NCBI GenBank assembly: GCA_002869095.1
Contig: PKTO01000133.1
Span: 1-5,947 of the forward strand
Length of the DNA stretch: 5,947 bases
From: Clostridiales bacterium
GTDB taxonomy: Bacteria > Bacillota > Clostridia > Peptostreptococcales > BM714
Direction: 5' to 3'
The notes under the pieces are model-generated. The model ran no database searches. It worked only from the letters and a program-made list of their open reading frames with translations, and had not been told where the DNA came from. Position 1 is the first letter of the stretch. Each line of letters begins with the position of its first letter. Both the position numbers and the translations under genes were made by a program. Shown piece after piece: positions 1 through 5,947 of this stretch.

Positions 1-183
1 ATCTATGAATCCCGGGTAAAGCTGCATGCCCTTTGCGTCCAAAAGCTCCGCACCCTTTAAAAGCTCCTCCGGGACAGGCATGCCGCCTGTCTTCAGTATT
101 TTTCCATCATTTACCGCAACGAATCCGTTCTCGATTGCTTCGCCGGAAATGGTGTTTACGATTGCATTCCTTATGATAAGCAT
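1..183 (-). CDS. Amidohydrolase-family protein, N-terminal fragment (cut by window edge)
   Basis: Only the first 61 codons are in the window; the gene continues past position 1. The translation begins MLIIRNAIVN, continues with a short beta-rich stretch (FVAVNDGKIL, residues 21-30), and ends with LYPGFID at residues 55-61. This is the usual start of metal-dependent amidohydrolases (imidazolonepropionase/dihydroorotase-like superfamily): a small N-terminal beta-sandwich followed by the PGFID strand that leads into the metal-binding HxH motif. That motif lies outside the window, so metal ligands and substrate class cannot be judged. The ATG at 183-181 is chosen because an AGGAGG site lies 5 bases upstream. 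The start is 13 bases past the tex stop codon, so the two genes are very probably co-transcribed. Family assignment is fairly secure; the specific substrate is unknown. Confidence 0.8.
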   Translation of the reverse strand, partial: MLIIRNAIVNTISGEAIENGFVAVNDGKILKTGGMPVPEELLKGAELLDAKGMQLYPGFID

Positions 184-188
184 AAGTG

Positions 189-194
189 CCTCCT
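189..194 (-). promoter_or_regulatory. Ribosome binding site of the amidohydrolase gene
   Basis: A full AGGAGG lies 5 bases before the ATG at 183-181, inside the 13-base gap after the tex stop codon. Its strength supports the chosen start. It also suggests that the downstream gene initiates efficiently on its own within the shared mRNA. Confidence 0.85.
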
Positions 195-196
195 GT

Positions 197-2497
197 TTAT
201 TTATTGAGTCCCTTCATTGAAAGCGACACCCTTTTTCTCTCCAAATCGACCGAAATGACCCTGACCTGAACCTCGTCCCCGACCGATACGGCATCCATGG
301 CCTTCTTGATGAACTTGTCGCTGAGCTCGGATATGTGGACAAGTCCGTCGTTCTTTAGCCCGACATCCACAAAAGCCCCAAAGTCAGTAACATTCCTTAC
401 TGTTCCCGGAAGTATCATGTCCACCTTTAGGTCCTCTATCTTCAAGACGTCGCTTCTGAAAAGCGGCTTGACCATTTCATCCCTGGGGTCCCTGCCCGGT
501 TTCTTGAGCTCCTCGACGATGTCCTTGAGGGTCGGGAAACCCATTTCGAGGTCTTCGGCAATCTTTGCGAGGTGCTTGTCGACAAGCTTCCTTCTGTCCT
601 TTGACGTCATCTGCTTGGGCTTGGAAATCTTGAAAGACTTGAGCGCTTCGAAACTCTTTAAAGTGGTTCCTTTTTCGGGCACTTTCAAAGCATTTGCGTC
701 TTCCGGTATTTCGTAAGCCAGAATTTTCTCATCCAAGTCGTGCAGTCGCCCATTCTTGACGTCCTCAAGCGAATATCCCATTTTTTCAAGAAACTTGTTA
801 GTCGCTTGGTACGACTCGGGGTGTACAGCCGTGTTGTCCAGAGCGTTTTTGCCGTCCGCAATCCGGAGGAATCCTGCCGCCTGCTCGTATGCCGAAGGTC
901 CCAGCCTCTTGACCTTTAGAAGCTGGCTCCTCTCGTCGAAGCGGCCGTTCTCTTCCCTGGTCTTTACGATGTTTCCTGCAACAGCCTTGCTCAGCCCCGC
1001 TATGTGCTGCAGAAGCGATGACGAAGCCGTGTTGAGGTCCACTCCGACCTTGTTGACAGAGTCCTCAACTACGCCGTCGAGAACTCCCTTGAGCCTGGTC
1101 TGGTTTACGTCGTGCTGATATTGGCCCACACCTACCGATTTGGGGTCTATCTTGACCAGTTCCGCTAGCGGGTCCTGAAGCCTTCTACCTATCGATATGG
1201 CTCCACGGATTGAAACGTTTATGTCCGGGTACTCCTCGTTAGCAACCTTGGATGCAGAGTATACAGAAGCTCCCGCCTCGTTCACTATTGTATAATATAC
1301 CTTCCTTTCAAGCTCCGAAATCATCTCCGATACAATCATCTCCGATTCCCTCGAGCCTGTTCCGTTTCCTATCGCTATTATGTTTACTCCATGCTTCTCT
1401 ATCATTCCCTTTAGAATCTTCTTGGCCTCTTCAACCTTGTTCTGGGGCTTTGTAGGATAGACAGTCGTATAGTCCAGCAGCTTCCCCGTACCGTCCACTA
1501 TGGCTATCTTGCAGCCCGTTCTGTAGGCGGGGTCGAAGCCCATGACAACCATGTTCTTTATGGGAGCCACCAAAAGGAGATTCTTCAGATTCTCTCCGAA
1601 AACCTTTATGGCCTGCTCTTCCGCCATTTCAGTCAGGGTGTTTCTTATTTCCCTCTCTATCGATGGAGCAATTAGCCTCTTGTAGCTGTCCTCTATAGCC
1701 TCTTCGATGTAGGGTTTCGCGAGGCTTTCAGGGTTTGAGATTGTCCTGTCCTTTAGCCCTTGCACAACAATGTCGCCGGGGGCGTCTATTCTGACCTTAA
1801 CGAACTCTTCCTTCTCGGCGCGGTTTATAGCCAGAATCCTGTGCGGGGGCATCTTGACCAGGGGTTCGCTGTACTCGTAGTAAAGCTCGTAGACAGACTT
1901 CTGCTCCTTGTCCACAGCCTCTGTGACGAGGGTTCCCTTTTCAAAGCTTAGGGATCTGACGTATTTCCTGTTCTCGGCATCGTCGGATATTCTTTCAGCG
2001 ATTATGTCCATTGCGCCCTTTATGGCTTCCTCCGCCGAAGAAACGCCTTTCTCCCCATCGACATATTTTTCAGCTTCCTTGTCGATTCCGGCAGCCGCAT
2101 CGGACTGTTCCATAATAAAATCCGCCAAAGGCTCCAGCCCTTTTCCCATTGCTATCGTGGCTCTTGTCCTGCGCTTGGGGCGATAAGGCCTGTAGAGGTC
2201 CTCGACCTCGTTGAGTATTTGCGCCGCCTCAATTTTTTCCTTAAGCTCGTCGGTCAGCTTGCCCTGCTCGTCTATTAGCCTCAGAACCTCTTCCTTCTTC
2301 TTGTGGAGGTTCCTCAGATATGTAAGCCTGTCGTCAAGGTCCCTAAGAACGACATCGTCGAGATTTCCCGTGGCTTCCTTCCTGTATCTTGCTATGAAGG
2401 GAATCGTGTTCCCCTCGTCTATCAGATTCACCGTGCTTCTCACCTGGGAAGCCTTTACGCCGAGTTCCTTTGCCAATTGCTTTATTATTCTTTCCAT
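197..2497 (-). CDS. tex: Tex family S1 RNA-binding transcription accessory protein
   Basis: This is a complete gene of 766 residues, a normal length for Tex. Tex is a cytoplasmic nucleic-acid-binding protein, related to eukaryotic Spt6, implicated in transcription and RNA turnover; its exact biochemical role is unsettled. The helical Tex N-terminal domain (MERIIKQLAKELG onward) carries the conserved block IPFIARYRKEATG (about residues 32-44). A YqgF/RNase H-like domain starts near residue 318 (VMGFDPAYRTGCKIAIVD). Helix-hairpin-helix segments span roughly 475-550 (DLNTASSSLLQHIAGL and VKRLGPSAYEQAAGFLRI). A C-terminal S1 domain lies near 690-763, with GTVRNVTDFGAFVDVG and GLVHISELSDKFI. The ATG at 2497-2495 is preferred over an in-frame GTG at 2506 because an AGGGG site sits 8 bases before the ATG and overlaps that GTG. 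The stop is TAA at 199-197. An intrinsic terminator separates it from prfB upstream, while the amidohydrolase gene follows after 13 bases. I see no truncation or frameshift. Confidence 0.95.
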   Translation of the reverse strand: MERIIKQLAKELGVKASQVRSTVNLIDEGNTIPFIARYRKEATGNLDDVVLRDLDDRLTYLRNLHKKKEEVLRLIDEQGKLTDELKEKIEAAQILNEVEDLYRPYRPKRRTRATIAMGKGLEPLADFIMEQSDAAAGIDKEAEKYVDGEKGVSSAEEAIKGAMDIIAERISDDAENRKYVRSLSFEKGTLVTEAVDKEQKSVYELYYEYSEPLVKMPPHRILAINRAEKEEFVKVRIDAPGDIVVQGLKDRTISNPESLAKPYIEEAIEDSYKRLIAPSIEREIRNTLTEMAEEQAIKVFGENLKNLLLVAPIKNMVVMGFDPAYRTGCKIAIVDGTGKLLDYTTVYPTKPQNKVEEAKKILKGMIEKHGVNIIAIGNGTGSRESEMIVSEMISELERKVYYTIVNEAGASVYSASKVANEEYPDINVSIRGAISIGRRLQDPLAELVKIDPKSVGVGQYQHDVNQTRLKGVLDGVVEDSVNKVGVDLNTASSSLLQHIAGLSKAVAGNIVKTREENGRFDERSQLLKVKRLGPSAYEQAAGFLRIADGKNALDNTAVHPESYQATNKFLEKMGYSLEDVKNGRLHDLDEKILAYEIPEDANALKVPEKGTTLKSFEALKSFKISKPKQMTSKDRRKLVDKHLAKIAEDLEMGFPTLKDIVEELKKPGRDPRDEMVKPLFRSDVLKIEDLKVDMILPGTVRNVTDFGAFVDVGLKNDGLVHISELSDKFIKKAMDAVSVGDEVQVRVISVDLERKRVSLSMKGLNK

Positions 2498-2505
2498 TTT
2501 ACGCA

Positions 2506-2510
2506 CCCCT
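2506..2510 (-). promoter_or_regulatory. Ribosome binding site of tex (decides the start codon)
   Basis: The minus strand reads AGGGGTGCGTAAAATG. AGGGG lies 8 bases before the ATG at 2497, which is good spacing. The alternative GTG at 2506 shares its first base with this site and would have no ribosome binding site at usable distance. Confidence 0.65.
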
Positions 2511-2568
2511 AAACTTTCTTTATTATTTTCACGGAAAAGTCCGCAAGACTCAAATGGTCACACCTTTT

Positions 2569-2577
2569 ATTTTATCA
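2569..2577 (-). promoter_or_regulatory. Candidate extended -10 promoter for tex
   Basis: The minus strand carries TGATAAAAT directly after the U tract of the prfB terminator. It matches an extended -10 element (TGn followed by TAAAAT, five of six bases of TATAAT). No good -35 hexamer is visible 16-18 bases upstream, where the terminator hairpin sits. Transcription would start near 2562, giving a leader of about 65 bases before the tex ATG. tex needs a promoter here if the terminator works well, but AT-rich gaps produce such matches by chance, so this is tentative. Confidence 0.3.
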
Positions 2578-2578
2578 C

Positions 2579-2606
2579 AAAAAAAGAAGCCCATGTAAGG
2601 CTTCTT
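2579..2606 (-). terminator. Rho-independent terminator after prfB
   Basis: On the minus strand an 8-bp perfect stem, AAGAAGCC (2606-2599) with GGCTTCTT (2591-2584), encloses a 7-base loop TTACATG (2598-2592). It runs directly into a T tract (2585-2579, seven Ts including the last two stem bases). It begins 38 bases past the prfB stop codon and is oriented to end the secA-prfB transcript. In the opposite direction no T run follows, so it should act on the minus strand only. Confidence 0.8.
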
Positions 2607-2640
2607 ACATGGAAAAGGGGACTGTCCCCTTTTCCATGTA
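2606..2640. repeat. 35-base perfect palindrome, possible REP-like element
   Basis: Two 17-base arms around a single central base form a perfect inverted repeat. The plus-strand left arm is TACATGGAAAAGGGGAC (2606-2622), the centre is 2623, and the right arm (2624-2640) is its exact reverse complement. It begins 4 bases after the prfB stop codon and overlaps the first base of the adjacent terminator stem. The core, GGGGAC paired with GTCCCC and flanked by A4 and T4, could itself act as a weak terminator in both directions or protect the 3' end of the prfB mRNA. From memory, AAAAGGGGAC/GTCCCCTTTT palindromes occur as dispersed repeats in many bacterial genomes, sometimes alongside REP-associated tyrosine transposases. 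I cannot test copy number here. Confidence 0.85.
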
Positions 2641-2644
2641 TTTA

Positions 2645-3743
2645 TTATTTTTGTTGAAGATATGCGTTTATGAACATGTCAATGTCCCCGTCGAGCACGG
2701 CCCCTATGTTTCCTGTTTCAGCCCCGGTTCTGTGGTCCTTGACCATTGTGTAGGGATGGAATACATAGGTCCTTATCTGGCTTCCCCAGGCTATCTGGGA
2801 ATAGTCTCCCTGTATATCCTCTATCTTTTCCTTGTGCTCGGCTTCCTTCAGTTCAATGAGCTTTGCCATAAGCATTCGCATGGCCGTGTTCTTGTTGTGG
2901 TGCTGGGACCGTTCGTTCTGGCACTGCACGACTATTCCTGTAGGCAGGTGGGTTATTCTGATTGCCGAGTCGGTTTTGTTTACATGCTGGCCTCCGGCTC
3001 CCGAGGACCTGTAGGTGTCAATCTTGAGATCCGCGGTGTTTATGTCTATTTCGGCATCGTCCGGAAGCTCCGGCATCACGTCGACAGATGTGAACGATGT
3101 GTGCCTCTTTCCGGATGTGTCAAAAGGCGACATCCTTATCAGCCGGTGCACGCCCTTCTCGGATTTGAGGTATCCATAGGCGTAGTCGCCCTTGATCCTC
3201 AGGGTGACGGACTTGACCCCGCCTTCCTTGTCCGGAATATAGTCGAGTGTCTCCATGCCGTATCCCTGGTTCTCGGCCCATCTTGTGAACATACGAAGGA
3301 GTATCTCCGCCCAGTCCTGTGCGTCCAGTCCGCCCGCGCCGGAGTGTATGGAGAGTATTGCGCTGTTAAGGTCGTACTCTCCGCTAAGGAGGGTTTTAAG
3401 CCTCAGCTTCTCGAGGGATTTGTTGAGTTTCACGAGCCCGTTTTGGATTTCCTTCTCTACGGAATCGTCCTCTTCCTCGATGGCCATCTCTGTGAGTATC
3501 AAAAGGTCTTCCCACTTGCTGTACAGTTTCTCGTATGATCCTATTTTGTCTTTTACTATCTTTGATTCCTTCATAACCGTCTGGGCTTTTTCGTGATCGT
3601 CCCAGAAGTCTTGCGCCGTCATCAACTTGTCAATTTCGGCTTTTTTTTCTTTCAGGCTGGCCAGGTCAAAGGGAAACCCTCAAATCGTCGAAGATTTCTT
3701 CCATTCCTTTGAGTTCGGCCATGCTCGTTTCGAGCATAAGCAT
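2645..3743 (-). CDS. prfB: Peptide chain release factor 2, expressed by +1 programmed frameshift
   Basis: RF2 recognises UGA and UAA stop codons in the ribosomal A site and triggers peptide release. The gene starts at ATG 3743, 7 bases after GGAGGT. Zero-frame reading gives 25 codons (MLMLETSMAELKGM and so on, ending RVSL), then UGA at 3668-3666. A +1 slip at CTT TGA C moves reading to GAC at 3667 and yields 340 further residues, ending at TAA 2647-2645. The total is 365, equal to E. coli RF2. The RF2-specific codon-recognition tripeptide SPF is at 205-207 and the catalytic GGQ at 250-252, within SSGAGGQHVNKTDSAIR. The GGQ glutamine is the one PrmC methylates in the family. Residue 246 is serine rather than the threonine of E. 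coli K-12. RF1 would have a PxT-type tripeptide instead of SPF, so RF2 is certain. It follows secA, as in many Bacillota. A gene caller ignoring the frameshift would start it wrongly near 3625. Confidence 0.97.
3665..3680 (-). promoter_or_regulatory. prfB +1 programmed ribosomal frameshift site
   Basis: The minus strand reads AGGGTTTCCCTTTGAC, in frame AGG GTT TCC CTT TGA C. CTT (3671-3669) is the slippery leucine codon in the P site and UGA (3668-3666) is the poorly terminated A-site codon; slipping onto UUU resumes reading at GAC. UGA is codon 26, exactly as in E. coli prfB. This is the known autoregulatory circuit: scarce RF2 lengthens the pause at UGA and favours the shift, restoring RF2. 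The upstream Shine-Dalgarno-like element is GAGGG, shorter than the AGGGGG of the E. coli site. Confidence 0.95.
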
Positions 3744-3750
3744 GGTCAAC

Positions 3751-3756
3751 ACCTCC
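3751..3756 (-). promoter_or_regulatory. Ribosome binding site of prfB
   Basis: GGAGGT lies 7 bases before the ATG at 3743. It fixes the start of the zero-frame leader and confirms that the 25-codon segment before the UGA is translated. Confidence 0.85.
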
Positions 3757-3835
3757 AAAATGTCGGATATTTTATTTGTTGCTCTCAGCCTTTCTTTTGT
3801 TTGAAAGATAAGGAGCGCATTTCATGTTTTTGGTA

Positions 3836-5947
3836 CTATTCGTCTTTCCCGCAGCATTTCTTGTATTTCTTGCCGCTTCCACAGGGGCAGGGGTCGTTCC
3901 TGCCGACTTTTTTCCCGGACACGAAGGGTTTGGCTTTTTCACTGCTCGGGGCGCTGTTGGCAACTCCGGCCCTCATTCCTTCCTTGTAGTCCAGGTCGCT
4001 GCCTTTTTCATCCTCTATTGTGGCAAGCTGCTTCCTTTGCGTCTTGGTTTCTATGGTTACGTGGAACATGTACCTTACCATGTCCTCCTGGATGCTCCTG
4101 ATCATCTCGTCGAACATGTCGAAGCCTTCCATTTGGTACGCCCTTACGGGATCCTCGTTTCCGATGGCCCTCAGCCCTATTCCCTGCTTGAGCTGGTCCA
4201 TCGCGTCTATGTGGTCTATCCACTTGGAATCGACAACCCTGAGAAGTATGACCCTCTCGAGCTCGCGCATCTTCTCGGAACCTATTTCCTCTTCCTTCTT
4301 GGCATACATTTCGGTAGCCGCTCCGAGGGCGTCTTTCTTGAGAGTCTCCCTGTCGAGCTTCTCGATGTCTTCGTACTCGAGGTTCTCCTCGGGCATGAAG
4401 ATGGCTTTGAGCTTTTCCTTGAGGCCGTCCATGTCCCACTCTTCGGGATATTCGGAACCCACCGTATGCACGGCTATGGCCTCGTCTATGACCTTCTCTA
4501 TCATCGAGAATATATATTCCTTGAGGTCTTCGCCCTGAAGCACCTTTCTGCGTTCGGAGTATATTATTTCCCTCTGCCTGTTCATCACATCGTCGTACTG
4601 GAGGACGTGCTTCCTTATCGAGAAGTTCCTTCCCTCAACCTTCTTTTGCGCTCCCTCTATGGACTTTGAAAGGATTGAAGCCTCAATGGCGTCGTCGTCG
4701 CTCATGCCAAGCCTGTCGACGACTCCCTGAATCCTTTCGCTTCCGAAAAGCCTCATGAGGTCGTCCTCGAGCGAAATGAAGAATTGCGACGAGCCGGCGT
4801 CTCCCTGGCGTCCCGAACGGCCCCTGAGCTGGTTGTCTATCCGTCTTGACTCGTGGCGTTCCGTGCCCAGTATGTGGAGGCCTCCTGCGGCTTTGACCTT
4901 TTCACCTTCGGCATCTATGTCGGTTTTGTATTTGGAATATATCTTGCCGTAGGTTTCTTTTGCTTCTACAGATTCCTGGTCATCGTATTCTATTACGCCT
5001 GTTGCTTTGTTTATCGTTTCCTCGTCGTATCCAAGCTTCCGCATTTCCTTCTTGGCCATGAATTCGGCATTTCCGCCCAGAACAATGTCGGTTCCGCGTC
5101 CGGCCATGTTTGTGGCTATGGTAACAGCTCCGTATCTTCCTGCCTGCGCGACTATTTCGGACTCCCGCTCATGCTGCTTGGCATTGAGGACCTCGTGCCT
5201 TATTCCCCTTTTCTTGAGCATGGAGCTTATAAACTCCGATGTCTCTATTGCTATTGTGCCGACGAGTACAGGCTGGCCGGTCTCGTGCCTCCCGGCTATC
5301 TCCTCTACAACGTTCCTGAACTTGCCTTCTATGGACTTGTATACGGCATCCGGCATGTCGTCCCTTTGGATTGGCTTGTTCGTAGGAACGACGACCACGT
5401 CCATGTTGTATATTTCCTTGAACTCGTCCTCTTCCGTCTTGGCAGTACCTGTCATTCCTGACAGCTTTTTGTACATCCTGAAGTAGTTTTGCAGAGTTAT
5501 GGTGGCAAGCGTCTGCGATTCCTTCCTTACCTTGAGGCCTTCCTTTGCTTCTATAGCCTGGTGAAGTCCGTTCGAATACCGCCTTCCAAGCATCAGGCGG
5601 CCGGTGAATTCGTCGACTATGAGTATCTCTCCGTCCTTGACTACGTAGTCCCTGTCTTTTTTCATGAGCGTGTAGGCCCTAAGGGCCTGGTTTATCCTGT
5701 GTGAAATCTCCATGTTCTCGGGGTCTGCGAGGTTTTCTATCTTGAAGAACTTCTCGGCCTTGGGTATCCCCTCGTCGTCAGTGAGTATGACCGTCCTCGC
5801 TTTTTCATCGAGCACGTAGTCCCTCTCGTTTTTCAGGCCTGAAGCGAATTTGTCGGCCACGATATAAAGCTCGGTCGTCTTGTTTCCAGCACCCGAAATT
5901 ATCAGAGGTGTCCTTGCCTCGTCGACCAGTATGGAGTCGACCTCGTC
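3836..5947 (-). CDS. secA: Preprotein translocase ATPase SecA, N-terminus outside the window
   Basis: SecA is the ATPase motor that drives unfolded preproteins through SecYEG at the membrane. The window holds the last 703 residues; about 200 N-terminal residues, including Walker A, lie beyond 5947. The fragment opens with Walker B/DEAD-box motif II ([19 protein letters not shown], residues 1-19), followed by the preprotein cross-linking domain. It returns to the first nucleotide-binding domain with [16 protein letters not shown] near 110 and LSGMTGTA near 162. The second nucleotide-binding domain carries AGRGTDI (282-288) and [11 protein letters not shown] with the arginine-rich motif VI (373-383). 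Scaffold and wing helices follow, with [15 protein letters not shown] near 445 and [11 protein letters not shown] near 571. The C-terminus is a zinc-binding SEC-C motif, CxC then eight residues then CC (Cys 687, 689, 698, 699), which binds SecB or ribosomes in some species. It ends at TAG 3838-3836. There is no interruption, and the full protein would be about 910 residues. prfB follows after 92 bases. Confidence 0.97.
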   Translation of the reverse strand, partial: DEVDSILVDEARTPLIISGAGNKTTELYIVADKFASGLKNERDYVLDEKARTVILTDDEGIPKAEKFFKIENLADPENMEISHRINQALRAYTLMKKDRDYVVKDGEILIVDEFTGRLMLGRRYSNGLHQAIEAKEGLKVRKESQTLATITLQNYFRMYKKLSGMTGTAKTEEDEFKEIYNMDVVVVPTNKPIQRDDMPDAVYKSIEGKFRNVVEEIAGRHETGQPVLVGTIAIETSEFISSMLKKRGIRHEVLNAKQHERESEIVAQAGRYGAVTIATNMAGRGTDIVLGGNAEFMAKKEMRKLGYDEETINKATGVIEYDDQESVEAKETYGKIYSKYKTDIDAEGEKVKAAGGLHILGTERHESRRIDNQLRGRSGRQGDAGSSQFFISLEDDLMRLFGSERIQGVVDRLGMSDDDAIEASILSKSIEGAQKKVEGRNFSIRKHVLQYDDVMNRQREIIYSERRKVLQGEDLKEYIFSMIEKVIDEAIAVHTVGSEYPEEWDMDGLKEKLKAIFMPEENLEYEDIEKLDRETLKKDALGAATEMYAKKEEEIGSEKMRELERVILLRVVDSKWIDHIDAMDQLKQGIGLRAIGNEDPVRAYQMEGFDMFDEMIRSIQEDMVRYMFHVTIETKTQRKQLATIEDEKGSDLDYKEGMRAGVANSAPSSEKAKPFVSGKKVGRNDPCPCGSGKKYKKCCGKDE

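Noticed and set aside
26..220. Plus-strand 64-codon frame near the window start
   Set aside because: It is antisense to the amidohydrolase N-terminus, whose start, ribosome binding site and PGFID motif are convincing.
2609..3538. Long plus-strand open frame of 309 codons antisense to prfB
   Set aside because: It lies almost wholly opposite prfB. Its translation has no recognisable domain, starts inside the palindrome, and has no ribosome binding site. It is explained by codon bias of the real gene.
3625..3668. prfB as a pseudogene interrupted by a stop, or a gene starting at TTG 3625
   Set aside because: The in-frame UGA sits in the conserved CTT TGA C recoding signal at codon 26, and the joined product has the exact RF2 length with all motifs. 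It is programmed recoding, not decay.
3744..3835. Possible terminator or promoter in the secA-prfB gap
   Set aside because: The only hairpin is a 5-bp CTTTC/GAAAG stem (3790-3807) with an 8-base loop and no T tract. A TAAAAT hexamer occurs, but without a -35 element or TG extension. Co-transcription with secA is simpler.
3772..3963. Small minus-strand frame spanning the end of secA and the secA-prfB gap
   Set aside because: Most of it is an alternate frame of the SecA C-terminus. It has no ribosome binding site, and the part in the gap is only about 17 codons of low-complexity sequence.
4008..4439. Minus-strand open frame of 143 codons overlapping secA in another frame
   Set aside because: Its composition is skewed to Arg, Gly and His, as expected for an out-of-frame reading of secA. 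The overlapping secA frame is unambiguous and intact.
3824..5461. Plus-strand open frames opposite secA (for example 3824-4669 and 4853-5461)
   Set aside because: Both are antisense to strongly conserved SecA sequence, with no family resemblance and no initiation signals. They are shadow frames.

Overview
The window is ordinary housekeeping DNA from a clostridial-type member of the Bacillota. This assignment rests on the secA-prfB gene order, strong AGGAGG-type ribosome binding sites, clostridial-looking SecA, RF2 and Tex sequences, and AT-rich gaps between coding regions of roughly balanced base composition. It is an inference from gene content; I cannot name a genus. Every supported gene lies on the minus strand, so transcription runs from high to low coordinates.

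In transcription order the layout is as follows. (1) 5947-3836 is the C-terminal three-quarters of secA, the protein-export motor ATPase, cut by the window edge. (2) A 92-base gap follows, with no convincing terminator or promoter. (3) 3743-2645 is prfB, peptide chain release factor 2, intact only if read through a +1 programmed frameshift at an in-frame UGA (codon 26). The shifted product is 365 residues with SPF at 205-207 and GGQ at 250-252. (4) A 134-base gap (2511-2644) holds a 35-base perfect palindrome, an intrinsic terminator and a possible promoter for the next gene. (5) 2497-197 is tex, an RNA-binding transcription accessory/RNA turnover protein with YqgF-like, helix-hairpin-helix and S1 domains. 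(6) Thirteen bases after the tex stop codon starts an amidohydrolase gene (183-1), of which only the first 61 codons are present.

secA and prfB probably form one transcription unit ending at the terminator near 2584-2606. tex and the amidohydrolase form a second unit, probably started from a promoter inside the gap. The genes serve protein export, translation termination and RNA metabolism; the amidohydrolase has no evident functional tie to them.

I found no undescribed multi-gene system, mobile gene, CRISPR array or structural RNA gene. The parts most worth a second look are the nested inverted repeats after prfB, which resemble a dispersed REP-like element fused to a terminator and allow competing hairpins, and the prfB frameshift site, whose internal Shine-Dalgarno element looks weaker than the E. 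coli one.
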